Shown: positions 50,701 to 62,787, counted from the first letter of the stretch. The stretch: 64,000 nucleotides of DNA from Sialis fuliginosa (GCA_961205875.1 OY540820.1:14322001-14386000); one strand, 5' to 3'. Notes: generated by a model from the sequence alone, not told the origin. Numbers and translations are program-made.

Positions 50701-53700
50701 ATTAAAAAAACATGTTTTTAAATTGTACTTTTTAATATAGGTAATGACTTTTATTTTTGTAATATTAATTATTATCTTGATTGACTAATTTTTTTTCCAA
50801 AATCGCATTACATCTTCTGATTTATTTACTGAATTATAAATATATGTTGATATTTGATTACTACCATTTCTTAATATTAATCTATATACATTTAACTATC
50901 TAACAGCGTGATTTGATGACAATCGGCCAATATGTGTCAAAATGGTGAACATTTAAACTAATTATTAGTATAATTTATTTATTAATTATTATATTATCAT
51001 AACAACTGCTTTATATTGTTTCAAATTTGACGATTCTTTCTTTTATATCTTTTATGTCGTAGTACTTCCACTACTGGAGAAAAACATAAACAAAATAAAA
51101 AAACGAACTATATTTGCGGACTTTGGTAATTAAATTGATTAAATAAAGAGTTACTTGTTTTATTAGTAACATGAATTCATGATAATTACAAAAAACAAGC
51201 CCATTAATCCAAAAAAAACGAAATCTTGCTCTTATAGCGGCCATAACAGGTGCCTTTACCTTATAAATTATTATTTTTTCTTTATGGTCACGACATTCAG
51301 ATTTTCTTTATATTTTAAAATAAAAATAGAATGAAATGTATATTCCTGCTACAGGTATGTAAAATGTATATTGTATGTTTTAATACCAATACCGGTTGAA
51401 AAATAAACATCATGTTGGAATTGCAACAACGAAAATTTATTGATGTTATAAAGTGCATTACACAAAAATAATAAAACCAGTTCTTCTTGATCCTATACTG
51501 GATCCAAACAGTGGGTGGATCATCCAACCGGATCTTGGATCTTTTACATACACTGCTATTTATAGCAGAGTTGATTAGCTTTTCTTATAAAAAACGCAAT
51601 CACTGATTCAATTTGCAAGACGAAGAACAAATCTGCAATTTATTAGAATATCGTATATCACTATCTTACTTATAAATAAAATATCAACATTTTTATTCGT
51701 GTTACATTTATTTTGGATTATAAATAACAAAGAGACGTTTCTTATTTATTATGTGGTTTATATATGGTTGTCTTTATTTATGAGTGCTATGATTTATTCA
51801 AATATGAATCCGGGTGATTCTCTTTTACTGTTATTATTAGTTCTTTGAATAATTATTATAATTTTTTGCTTGGTAACTGTTAAACATGCTAACCTTTCAT
51901 CGTTTTTTTGTTTTGTTTTCTAGTGTGCATGATAGTAACGTTACTAGGAATTGATTGTAATCTAAAAATTGGAAATATTAAATTAAATTATATTCATGAG
52001 AAGACAGATTTTTTTTGTTATTTTCAAAGAATTGTTGACAACATTTCATATAAAATTAATTTTTTGTAAATGAATCCCCAAACTCTAGCTACTTTTGAAA
52101 TGTATATTATCGTGAGCTATACATATACAGGATGTAGAATTTAATCACGAAATATATGGAAATAAATGTTATTTTAGATGCATGCAAATATTTAGTTCGT
52201 TGATAACATGGCAAAATAGATTCCATTGGATTGTTTTACAACTGTAATAATTTCATTTTAATAAAATACCATTTAATATTAATTTACACGCTCAATTATA
52301 AAACTATAATAGGTACCTCTACGTCTTATTTTCTTGTATTTTAGTCGATATTTGTATGAAGAGTTGAAGTTCACTGCAGGAAATTTCACAAAATTTTTTT
52401 GAATTTTTGATTTCGTTAAAAGTATGTTTATTGTATAGAAAATGACGTGAAAAGTTGTTTGTTTCAAACCGCAGGTCTGTATCTTAAACCGTTTTCGAGA
52501 TATAGCCTCTCAAAGTTTTAGTTTTTTCAAATTTTTGGAGAAAAAAGGCCATAACTTTTGAACGAGTGGTCGGAATTGATTTTAGTTGACGGATTTGGAA
52601 TCAGCGTGTCAAAATCTATATAATGTCATGTATAATACCTTAAAGCTCGAAAAAAAAAATTTCGCGAAAAATCGAAAAAATTCAAAGGGGTATACCTTAA
52701 AAAAATGTCGATTTTTGGCCAAAATTTTTTATTCGGATTTTAAAGTATTATACATGTCATTATATAGATTTTGACACGCTGATTTCAAATCCGTCAACTA
52801 AAATCAAATCCGACCACCCGTTCAAAAGTTATGGCCTTTTTTCTCCAAAAATTTGAAAAAACTAAAACTTTGAGAGGCTATATCTCGAGAACGGTTTGAG
52901 ATACAGACCTGCGGTTTGAAACAAACAACTTTTCACGTCATTTTCTATACAATAAACATACTTTTAACGAAATCAAAAATTCTAAATTTTTTAGTGAAAT
53001 TTCCTACATTGAACTTCAACTCGTTATACAAATATCGACTAAAATACAAGAAAATAAGACGTAGAGGTATTATAGTTTTATAATTGAACGTATAAATTAA
53101 TATTAAATGTTATTTTTAACTTTTGGTTGTGCATAAAAATAAATATTCTAATAATATTTTTAAATTATTTATTAACTGAAAACACAAATTTGTATTAATT
53201 TACCCATAAAGAAAGGGAAGCGCTGCTTCCATGGACGCTTCGCCACTGTAAATTATTTATAATCGTGTATCTCAACATTAATAACAATATTTTTTCTATT
53301 ATTCCAGCCCAATCAACCCTTCCTAAAGCGCTACCGACCGCCGTGGCACCGCCGCCGGTGACTGACACGTGTTTAGGATGCATATGCCATGCGATCAGTA
53401 GCTGCAAGCGTGAAGTTGGTTGTAGCGGAGACACTTGTGGTCTGTTCCGGATCACGTGGGCGTACTGGGCCGACTCCGGAAAACCAACCCTTAACGGCGA
53501 GGCACCTGAAGCGGAAGGTGCTTGGACTCGGTGCGTCACCGACCCCTATTGCGCCGCTCTTGCTGTGCAAGGGTACATGAGGAAGTTTGGACAGGTAAGG
53601 GCACTGTTATACACTTTTAGTAGAGATGCCACGAATATTCGGCAACTATTCGGTATTCGGCTACTTTTTTTTACTATTCGGTATTCGGCCGAATACCGAA

Positions 53701-54986
53701 TACCAAATCATGAAAAAAACGCATAATAAATATTACTCACAAAATTTTTTACTTTAACAAAAAATCAGCATATTTAATACTTAAAATCTATCAGTGGTAA
53801 GTTATGATGAATGAAAAAAATTTTTTCAGCATTTGTTGATAGCAAACGATTACGCTTTTCCTCATAAATTATACCTGCTTCTGAAAATATCGAAAATAGA
53901 TGATTTTTTATTAAATGGTACCATTTCATAAAGCTTTTCGTGAAGACACAGTGATATTTGTTAAGATATACAGTGTATATCTTATCAATATACCTACACA
54001 CTTATAGTGTATATTATACACACTATAAGTAACACAATTTGATGTAACAATCAACAAATAATGCGTTTTATGACACGACCTACTCGCAAATGAAACAAAT
54101 ACGCCCGAATATTCGGCGCTTCGGCCGAGAGTCTAGCCGAATATTCGGTATTCGGTATTCGGCAAAATCACTATTCATGGCATCTCTAATTTTTAGTCCT
54201 CGGTTCCGGATTTAAATTTTGAAATAAAAAATACTAAACTTCGTGAGTAGATTCATTTTGGCGTAACCTACAACTTTTTTATCTTCGAAAATTCTGAGAA
54301 TTGGGGCGTTTTTGATGTGGCATGTGTCAAACATGTCAATTTAACGATAGTTATAGGAAATTTACGAATAACCCTTTCTTTTTTACTTGAATTACAAGAT
54401 TTTATAATGCAAAAATTGACCTACAAAAATATTGGGGCATTTAGCGAGACCCACAAAAATCAAGGTTCTTTTATCCCGACCTACGCCCTAAACATGTTTG
54501 ACGCATGCCACATCAAAAACGCCCCAATTCTCAGTATTTTCAAAAATAAAAAAGTTGTAGGTTACACCAAAATGAATCCACTCACGAAGTTTCAGAGGAT
54601 TATTTTTTAATTCAAAATTTTTAGCCGGGATTTTTTTTTTGGTATACCGCCTAAACAACATAGAATTATTAATATTTTGTACACTCACCCCTTACAAACA
54701 ATTCATCTTATTTAACCGAATCTGGATCTCTTACCATTTAGGAAATCCCTATGTATTTCACGCTTATCTTAAACAACCTGTATAAGTATATCTGTAAAAA
54801 ATAATTTTGAAGATATTTAGATATTAATTTAATTTTTTTTTTCAGGATTGTAATCATGATGGTGTAATCGACTGTCTGGATCATGCTGCCATTCACAAAC
54901 AAGGTGGATACTCATGCCACAATCCACTTACCGGTGAATATGGAAACAAATTCAACGAATGCTACGCTAAATTTGGTGGTTCATAA
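44734..54986 (+). CDS. i-type lysozyme / destabilase-domain protein (gene D), three exons
   Basis: Exons 44734-44788, 53308-53594 and 54846-54986 join in phase to 160 residues plus stop. Exon 1 is a signal peptide (MENALWILGLACLIAVAT). Exon 2 starts with a Pro/Ala/Thr linker of about 25 residues absent from A-C, then the core: TCLGCICHAISSC, CGLFRITWAYWADSG, and RCVTDPYCAALAVQGYM without the extra intron of A and B. Exon 3 carries the Ca-loop-like DCNHDGVIDCLDHAAIHK and ends AKFGGS. Twelve Cys. The catalytic Glu position is Ile. Its direction is opposite to genes A-C, from which it is separated by about 20 kb. Intron 1 (8.5 kb) and intron 2 are full of miniature elements. Exon 2 is GC-rich compared with everything around it. 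A TCAGTCAGT initiator-like word lies about 30 bp before the ATG. Confidence 0.95.
45000..47385. other. AT-rich part of lysozyme D intron 1
   Basis: No supported gene or repeat; the short open frames have no splice or homology support. Confidence 0.35.
47391..47740. mobile_element. GGTACTGGCACCAGT-family element with internal deletion
   Basis: Begins GGTGCTGGCACCAGTCTTGG and ends AAACTGGTGCCAGTACC; about 200 bp of the interior is missing. Confidence 0.82.
49408..49588. repeat. perfect 45-bp hairpin arms with 91-bp loop
   Basis: 49408-49452 (GTCAATCTCTTTGAAACCAA...) is the exact reverse complement of 49544-49588. There is no sign of a larger element around it. It lies inside intron 1 of lysozyme D and would be transcribed with it. 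Confidence 0.9.
49966..50151 (+). CDS. possible small secreted protein or orphan first exon, 61 residues
   Basis: An ATG-started frame begins MKKCFCFNSWSLFIGFVILH, which looks like a signal peptide, then RATSFLLPKPKQTISKVF and DVPVPQIAQLAQILE. It ends at a stop 5 bp before a miniature element. There is no homology I recognise and no clear donor site. It lies on the same strand as, and inside intron 1 of, lysozyme D. It could be chance. Confidence 0.22.
   Translation: MKKCFCFNSWSLFIGFVILHRATSFLLPKPKQTISKVFDVPVPQIAQLAQILEISMCKNNI
50150..50500. mobile_element. GGTACTGGCACCAGT-family element, right end missing
   Basis: Begins AGTACTGGCACCCAATAATGG and matches the family up to TAAAGAGTTACTTATTTTAT. 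Confidence 0.78.
50815..51267. mobile_element. GGTACTGGCACCAGT-family element, left end missing
   Basis: Matches the family interior and ends GCGGCCATAACAGGTGCCTT. Confidence 0.8.
51268..52268. other. AT-rich part of lysozyme D intron 1
   Basis: Nothing recognisable. Confidence 0.35.
52269..53113. repeat. foldback element with arms of about 375 bp
   Basis: Left arm about 52269-52645 and right arm about 52738-53113 are near-identical reverse complements (AGACCTGCGGTTTGAAACAA and its mirror; AAGACGTAGAGGTA and its mirror). The central about 90 bp is not paired. The open frame at 52586-52774 is an artefact of the palindrome. It lies about 200 bp before exon 2 of lysozyme D. Confidence 0.88.
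53621..54188. mobile_element. hAT-type element (TAGAGATG ends) in intron 2 of lysozyme D
   Basis: Begins TAGAGATGCCACGAATATTC and ends TATTCATGGCATCTCTA, with repeated ATTCGGTATTCGGC words near both ends. Flanks ACTTTTAG and ATTTTTAG are an 8-bp duplication with one mismatch. It starts 27 bp after the end of exon 2. Confidence 0.88.
54221..54625. repeat. foldback repeat in intron 2 of lysozyme D
   Basis: TGATGTGGCATGTGTCAAAC near 54315 mirrors GACGCATGCCACATCA near 54500, and the pairing continues outwards to CTTCGTGAGTAGATTCATTT and its mirror. Antisense and sense open frames here mirror each other. Confidence 0.82.
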
Positions 54987-55102
54987 ACAACAACAATCGA
55001 CAGCATCTTCTAACCTGTTCACTATCTTAACGACATCTATGATTTTTATCAAGAACTAATTTTGTTAATATAATATTACTATGTATATTCCATTGTTATT
55101 CT

Positions 55103-55323
55103 TATTCCGTGTTTAGACCGAAGAAACAAAACAGCAACATCGTGTCTTTTTGACAATAGTGCAATAAACTCTATGCATTATGCCGTGTTTAGATGAAAGA
55201 AAACAAAATAGCAACACGGTGTTTGAAAACACATCGTATTTAAAAATGCAAAACGTTTATTGCACTTTTGTCAAAAAGACACGATGTTGCTGTTTTGTTT
55301 TTTCAGTCTAAACACGGCATTAG
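55103..55323. repeat. inverted repeat in the 3' UTR of lysozyme D
   Basis: 55103-55178 (CCGTGTTTAGACCGAAGAAA...) pairs with 55246-55323, with a third partial copy of the arm near 55181. Each arm contains GTGCAATAAAC, so it brings potential poly(A) signals. Confidence 0.8.
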
Positions 55324-55654
55324 AAATGGCATAATATATTATATTATTGTTATGTAAAACTAACTGTTTAAAAATCATTTTTAATTGTTGAAACAATTTT
55401 TATGGAATTCTTGTTAAGGTGAATAGATTAGAATTGTATACTGTTCATTCCGTAGTAAATAAGAAATATTTTAAGAATTAACATAATGAATACAAAATAG
55501 TTTTGTTCATGTTTATTTATTTTAATAACTGTGCATCTCTTAGCTTAATGTGATTTTCTTTTATAACATCATATTTTATAAGTTAGCAGATATATTATTT
55601 TATTAACATGACTGCCTAGAAATACATTTGTGATTATTTTGTATTTTTATAATT

Positions 55655-55680
55655 AATAAATAAATACATTTTATAATAAA
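55655..55680 (+). terminator. cluster of poly(A) signals, likely 3' end of lysozyme D
   Basis: Three AATAAA hexamers (55655, 55659, 55675) about 670-690 bp after the stop. Use is inferred; earlier signals in the inverted repeat could also serve. Confidence 0.4.
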
Positions 55681-56109
55681 CTTTGATATTATTCACAATA
55701 TAATAAAATAAAACAAATGTCTATTACGATTGATATATCACATCCTGTTTTCCATTAAATAATCAGAGATAGACTAATATAAATTGAGAGGGTTCAAATT
55801 TTACAATAGAGGAATTATTGTATTGAATACCTACTATTACTATTATTTTTTTAAATCGGCAAATATTCAAATCTATATTTGTTGTTATTTGAATTAGTTA
55901 TATTGAATAATCTATTTATTTTTAATGAAATATATTTATTAAATTTAAAATTTAGCGGTATTATAATATAATAAGAACTTCCTGTCTTAGTGAAGCATGC
56001 GCAGTAGTCATTCAACTGGCATACGCCTCCCATGATTGGCAAACTGTGTGAAGTTTAGTGATTCATGTTGGTTTTATGAAATAAACTAAATAAAATATAA
56101 TTTATTATA

Positions 56110-58217
56110 ATGATTTTATTAGAAATAAATAATAGAATAGTAGAAGAAACGTTAACATTAAAATATAAAAATGCGCTTGCAGGGTAAGTACTATTATTTA
56201 TAAATTGCATTGCTGATTTAGGCTATGATGACCGGTTTACTTCGCAGGGTAGGGCAAATGAGCTGTCATTTGCACGTTTTCTTTTCAATTTTTCTAGATT
56301 TTCCCTATATGAATTTTAAATTCATACAGGATATTGTAGCTTTTCATTTAAATAATATTTTATACAAAAATTATATATGCCCTATATCTTAGAGGTTTCT
56401 AATCGTTTATCTTTGCTGATAAGGTGATAACTTATGTATAAGCGATTTCCTTTGGCAAATGTATGCTGTTACGCCTTTATATGCACTATAATGTATGATT
56501 ATGTGTTTTTAGCTTAAAACCTGAATCTATAGATGTTACTATAGCTGATTTTGATGGAGTGTTATTTCATATATCAAATGTCAATGGAGATAAACAAAAA
56601 ATTAGAGTAAGTATTTTGCTTTCTAATGTACTATATTTATAGAATACCACTTCCTTTTATAAAGCTATTAGATGTACTATACAGTAAATAAATGCTTATT
56701 ATAATACATAGCTCATATATTTTTTATAAGTAAGATTTTAAGTATTGAGTAACCTTGAATCATACTGAAATCAATATAAAAACATTGTTTTATTTAGTTA
56801 TGACATAAGTTAATTTATTTATCTAAAAAAATATTACCTTTTATTTTCCCTAATAAAAATTTTGCATATCTGAAAACATATTTCTAGAATTAATACTAAT
56901 TACATATTTTAGGTTAGTATATCGCTCAAGTTTTATAAACAATTACAAGAACATGGCGCTGATGAGTTATTAAAAAAAGAGTATGGCGATCTTCTAACAA
57001 AATCTGAAGATGGTATGTTTTTTAGTATTTTTTCAACAATTCCATATAGTTTTAATTTTTTTACTTACAGGCTATAATGTTTCGGTGCTTATTGATTTGG
57101 AGAATATACCAGATAATTGGCCAGAAATTGTAAGCAAAGTAGGATTACTCAAGAGACACTGTTTTGCTAGCGTGTTTCAGAAGTATTTTGATTTTCAAGA
57201 ACGAGGGGAAGAAGGTCACTCTCGGGCTGTCATTAACTATCGAAATGAGGAGACTATGTAAGTTTATTTAATATATTTAATATTCAATATTTCTATACAA
57301 AATGCTCAAAGTTTATAAAAATAATTTGTTTTTCAGGTACGTTGAGGCAAAAGCCGATCGAGTGACTGTCGTATTTTCAACACTGTTTCGGGATGAATCA
57401 GATGTAGTGTTAGGAAAGGTATTCATGCAAGAATTAAAAGAGGGGCGACGCGCTTCACACACGGCCCCACAGGTGCTATTCAGTCATCGTGAACCTCCAC
57501 GAGAATTACAAGACACTGATGCTAGAGTTGGAGATAACATTGGTTATGTTACTTTTGGTATGTACAATCATATAAATATCACCATTCATATAAAGTATTA
57601 TAATCCTAGATCAGTAGTATATTGCTTTTTTTTATTGTTACAGTGCTATTTCCAAGACACACGTCGCGGAGCACCCGAGATAACACAATCAACCTGATAC
57701 ACATGTTCCGTGATTACTTGCACTATCACATCAAATGCTCCAAAGCGTATATCCACAGTCGTATGAGGGCCAAGACCAGCGAACTTCTCAAAGTATTAAA
57801 TAGAGCACGGCCAGATCAACAGAAAACTGACAAGAAAACCATTACGTATGTGTTATAAAATTTCATTTTTTTATTCAAGCCATGTAATCTTAATTCAGTT
57901 TTATATTTTTTCAGGCAATTTTTTGAGACTAGCTGAAATTAAAAATATTTATTCCAAACAGTAGATCTTTATATATATTTTAATTGGTTGTTCTTTGTTA
58001 TAGAACGATTGGTTCAGATATTATTTGAAGATAATACTGCTCTTACACTCAATATTTATTCTTGTAAAAAAAAGGCAGAATTTGGACTTGCACTGTTCAA
58101 TTCTAACCAATGTTCTATTCCAGTTGCTCATTCCGTGATAATTTCAAGTTATAATTGACTATATTTTAATGCAGATATTTTGTTTACAGAGGTCGAACAT
58201 TTGTACGAAAGGAATGA
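56110..58217 (+). CDS. ARPC2: Arp2/3 complex subunit 2 (p34-Arc), seven exons
   Basis: Exons 56110-56183, 56513-56606, 56913-57012, 57071-57257, 57337-57557, 57644-57845 and 58190-58217 join in phase to 301 residues plus stop, the usual length of the family. Landmarks: [15 protein letters not shown] at the start, [67 protein letters not shown], then [56 protein letters not shown] and the C-terminal [15 protein letters not shown]2 and ARPC4 form the core of the seven-subunit Arp2/3 complex and contact the mother filament when branched actin is nucleated in the cytoplasm. The last exon is only 28 nt. All introns but the last are short, and no transposon interrupts the gene. No lesion is visible. 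The start follows the conserved family N-terminus. Confidence 0.98.
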
Positions 58218-58504
58218 TGCAGTAATTAATTTAAAGAAAAAAGAGGATTTAGTGTACAAAGTGCATACTCCGGGTTTGTATCCTGAATATTGTAAACAAT
58301 CGATCCACGCTCAGGCATAATAACAGCGTTGAGGCAACAGACACTGTGTAATGAATTGTTGCCCTGCACTCTTATACTTATTATTAAACAAAATGTTCCA
58401 ATTTATGAAAATTCGTCGTAAATCAGGTTTAGTAAATTACGTGTTGTTATTTTTTTATTGAGTCTCATAGATTGTTTTTTTATCTGTGATGATATATTTT
58501 TTTA

Positions 58505-58510
58505 AATAAA
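58505..58510 (+). terminator. poly(A) signal of ARPC2
   Basis: AATAAA 288 bp after the stop codon, followed by T/G-rich sequence; a plausible cleavage site. Confidence 0.5.
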
Positions 58511-58539
58511 TAAGTCAGAAAAGTTTTTATATAATTTTA

Positions 58540-61192
58540 TGTTTATTTTATTTGTGCAATGTTAATTAGTATCCTTATTATTTTTGTACGAAGATTTACA
58601 TGTGCTAAAATTTTCAGGTAATGAAAGTTGGATTTCATTGTTTATTTAATATTTAAAAACTTAACCACATCCTTTTAGTTTTATTTAAAATTTATATAAT
58701 TAACCACACAGGGTTACATTAACCCAGCCTGTTTGGAAAATATTCATCTAGGTTGTGGGAAAAAAAAGTTATGTATTCATGCTACAAATCCCCCTCCACA
58801 GTGACTTTAGTGAGATTAACAATTAAATAACCTAGAAAAAACATGGTCAAGTTAGTCAACGGTTTATGCTAACCCAGTTGGATAATAATATTCATACTCC
58901 AAAAGTAAACTTCAAGTATGTAATTGTAATTTATTATTAGTTATTTATATCTTTTTTAAATTTTCTTCATTTTATATAATTATTGCAAATACTTCTAATA
59001 TTTCATACTTAGGAAAATATAATTTGCCAGTTATTTTATTTGTTGATAATCAATTTCATCTCACCGAATAATTATACTTTTTGGATTAAAAATTTGTTCT
59101 CTTAAATTTGAACTCGAGTACTTTCGGTTTGTATATGTATATTTATTAAAACAAAAAAAATTTGCAAAAAATTGTTCCTTTTTTGCTTATTATCTTGAAT
59201 ATCATCATATTTATGACTTTCCCATCTACATATTTGTATGTTAAAGTCTTTAAAATAAGCTTATTAGATCCAAAAATACAAGCAAACAAAAATATTAGGT
59301 TATGTTAACTCATACGGTAAAATTAGGTGGTTTTACATGGTGTTGTGTTTAAGAGTTAAAATTCTAATATGAAATAGACTAATAATGATATCTTAACTTT
59401 ATAAATTTATTTTTAATTAACAAAAAATTATATTATAAATATTTCTTGTCTTATTAACATTGCACATTTTGTATGCATTTATTTTACTATGAGCTCAAAT
59501 AAAAAATTAGGATAGAAAATATAAAATTGTTTTAATTCTATTGCATTAGACTACATTTTGCTGATCGACTTAAATAATGCAAATAAAATATATTATTTTA
59601 TTTTGACTGATAAAAATCGTTCTATTAAAATTTATTTAAAAAAGTTTGTAAAAATGTTATAATTTATGGAAAATATTTAATTTAGTGTAAATTTCAATCA
59701 GTTTAAAATGTAATTTAATATAAAATAATTTTATATTTTTGTTATAATAATTAGTAATCGAATGTGAAGTATTTCTATAAAATTCATGAATTTGTTGATG
59801 TTTTTATTAGTAATTTATTTGTAAATCAATGTGCGTAGGAGCTCAATCACTTATAAATAACGAATCGAAACATTAAACGAATTTAATCTTCTTTCGCCGA
59901 TAAATTTAGAAAATTTAATACAACAAAAGTGAATTATTTGACCTTTTTTTTTAAACAGCATAAATAAATTTAATTTGCAAATTATTTTTATAAAAATTTC
60001 AAAAGGTTTTCAGGTATATTTATTTGAAAATATTTATTTAAATTTTATCTAATCAAATAGCTCACTTATTGTTAATAATCGTAAAAGAAATTAACATTAG
60101 AATACTAAAAACAATAATTGTATTGTATACAAATAAATTATAGCCAAACTAGTCTTAACTCTTAACGGCCATATAATTTTTTTGCATCCAATAAATTGTT
60201 AATGTTAAAAAAAATGCACGTTATTTTCTGAACTACAACAATTTGAGAAATAAATAAATTTAAAAAATAAAAAAGATAGTTAATATTAGCTGTCAAGTTA
60301 TAGGTACTATTAACAATTGTTTTTTTCTATTATTTATAAATTTTATAAAGCAGTAAATACAAATTAAAGTTATAAATAATGGTTGTGTTTAATGCTTTAG
60401 GGTAGTTTTTAAATAATAGGATAAAAATTACTAACAGTATGACAAAATATTGAAAGTATATCGTTTTGTGTTCAAATAAGGTTGATGGATTATTTGTTCA
60501 GTATTTGTTTAACTCTTCAGACTTTATTTTTAAAATAATGTGAACAACACTTGATCATTGTTCTTTAATTTTATTCATATTTCTTACAGCCAAAGTAGTA
60601 TATTTACTTTATAGTATTAACCATTTCAATGAGGTATGAGTTTGAATACTTTTTAAAATTATTTATGTTCATTTTATTTAGAGAGTGTTCATTGATTATG
60701 TAAGGATTTGGTGTGCGTAAAATCTTACGTAAGTTTTTTTTGTAATTAGTTATTTTAAAATACGCTAATTGAAATTAGTTGTTGTTGAAATTGCTTTTTC
60801 ATATAAATAGCTCAGTTGTTAAGAATTCTGATACTTCACTATTTCTGGAAATGAGCATCGTGAAACAAATTTGTTTGTTTACATTATGTTACTTCCTAAA
60901 TATAACAATTCTTACAAGGAGGGGGAGGGGGGTTGAAAAATCATTCTTATATAATTAATGAACGCTCTATTACAGTCTTAAGATATTCTATTGTGTGTAA
61001 ACAACAGTTAACGTTAATGAAATCATATATTTTCTATAACCTTGCATTTTTATCTGCTTTACTATATTCATGAAATTTTACTGATATATCCTGTTACATC
61101 AGTTAAAAGATTAAAGTAATAAATTGTTCAATATTCAATTTATTCAATAGTATTCTCGCCCATTTATTTTGTAGTATAGCAAAGATGAGAAC
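58540..61192. other. AT-rich spacer downstream of ARPC2
   Basis: No gene, RNA or distinct repeat recognised over about 2.6 kb. Confidence 0.4.
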
Positions 61193-61342
61193 CAGGGCCG
61201 TGCAGCAACATAAAAATTGAGGTCGGCAAGATTGAGGAACAAAAAAGTCATTAAAATTAGTAACAAGTGTAAAATTATAGATTGAGGTAGCAACGAAAAA
61301 AAATCAGGTGCTCAATTTTTTTTTTAGTTAGTTACGGTCCTG
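61193..61342. mobile_element. hAT-type miniature element
   Basis: Ends CAGGGCCGTGC and GTTACGGTCCTG. The 8-bp duplication ATGAGAAC (61185-61192, 61343-61350) is exact. It belongs to the same family as 37841-38085, in the opposite orientation. Confidence 0.88.
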
Positions 61343-61350
61343 ATGAGAAC

Positions 61351-62787
61351 AATAATTATTATTATTTTATAATATGTCTAATGAGTTAAATAATACTGCC
61401 AAATAAAATATCAGCGATTATTTGTGTTATGTATGCAATTGACACATAGATGAAATAAATAAAATTGTGAATAATGAAAATGTATCTTACATACTAGGTC
61501 CCTGTGATTAAAACGCATTATGTTTGTATTATATATCATTTTGAAAGTGGATACTATGGTAAGAAGTAGACTGCAGATAAAATTTGCAATCGTTTTTATA
61601 AGTATGTAATTATATTATACGGCTTCTTATTTTATATTTTTGAGAATATCAATCAGGCAATATTAAATTATTATTTTTTATTTTTCTTGTTAACTGTTAT
61701 TTGTCATATTTATTATTCTTAAAATATTAACATTTTTAGGATTGTCAACTAATAGATGTCATTTTTATTTTATTAGTTTCTTTAACTACAAAACTAAAAT
61801 TAAATTAATTCACATATGCCCAACATTTAAATTTACCTTTCGAAATGAATATTGCATTCTCTCCTTTTTGGTTTAATTTGTTAATAATATTACGTTTTGA
61901 CAACTCTAATTTCAACAATCAAACTATATTCTTTTGAAATAACATGTTTGTTATTAGTTTCGATAGATGGCAGCATCTTGCAATATTAACAAAAAAACTA
62001 TATCAGGTGGGCATATATGGGTTAATGTATTATTTCTTTTAAAATAGTAACAGAAATATAGATAAAAGTAAAAAAATAGTTAACAATCTTAATTATAATG
62101 TTATAAATTTTATATTATCACAAAAATAATCTGCATACATACATTTAACTTACCTCCATCAACATAAATGTACATATTTTTGGTCTGCTTGTGTGGGCTT
62201 CCATATTTTTGAAGCAGGCCCAATTTTGTATTAAATACATATATTCATAGTTTAAATATATTAAAAAAATCTTCTAAATGAATTAAAATTAACATATTTG
62301 ATCTCGGCTTTCTGTATAGATTTTATATTTATATATTTAATCTATGAATAGTTTCCCTATTTTTTCCAATATTACTGTGATTAGTTGGGAAAGGGATTCT
62401 TTTTGCTAATTCAAAATAAATATATATATTTTTTCATTTACATCATGATTTTATTACGTAAAAAGAATTCTTTCTAGAAATATCAAAAAGAATTCTGTTT
62501 ACACCAAATCTTATATATATTTTAAGTTTAATATTTAAAACCTATCTTATGTGAATTTTTCTATAAAATGTTTTATAATAATTAGTTATTTTTAACTTGC
62601 ATAACATGTAAAATAAACTATTTGATTCATTTCGTATTTTTATTTGGTTTCTAGTACAATTAATATAATATATAGACATATATTTTCAGATTTACAGTGT
62701 TTAATATTTATTATACAGGTGATTTACAACTAGTGTAAAAAATTTAACAGTAGATAGAGAATGTAATTTTAAGCAAAAAACTCAATG
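61351..62787. other. AT-rich spacer
   Basis: Nothing recognisable. Confidence 0.4.

Noticed and set aside
53195-53580. Antisense and alternative-frame open frames at lysozyme D exon 2
   Set aside because: They are shadows of the GC-rich, clearly conserved destabilase exon.
54317-54688. Overlapping open frames on both strands
   Set aside because: Explained by the foldback repeat at 54221-54625.
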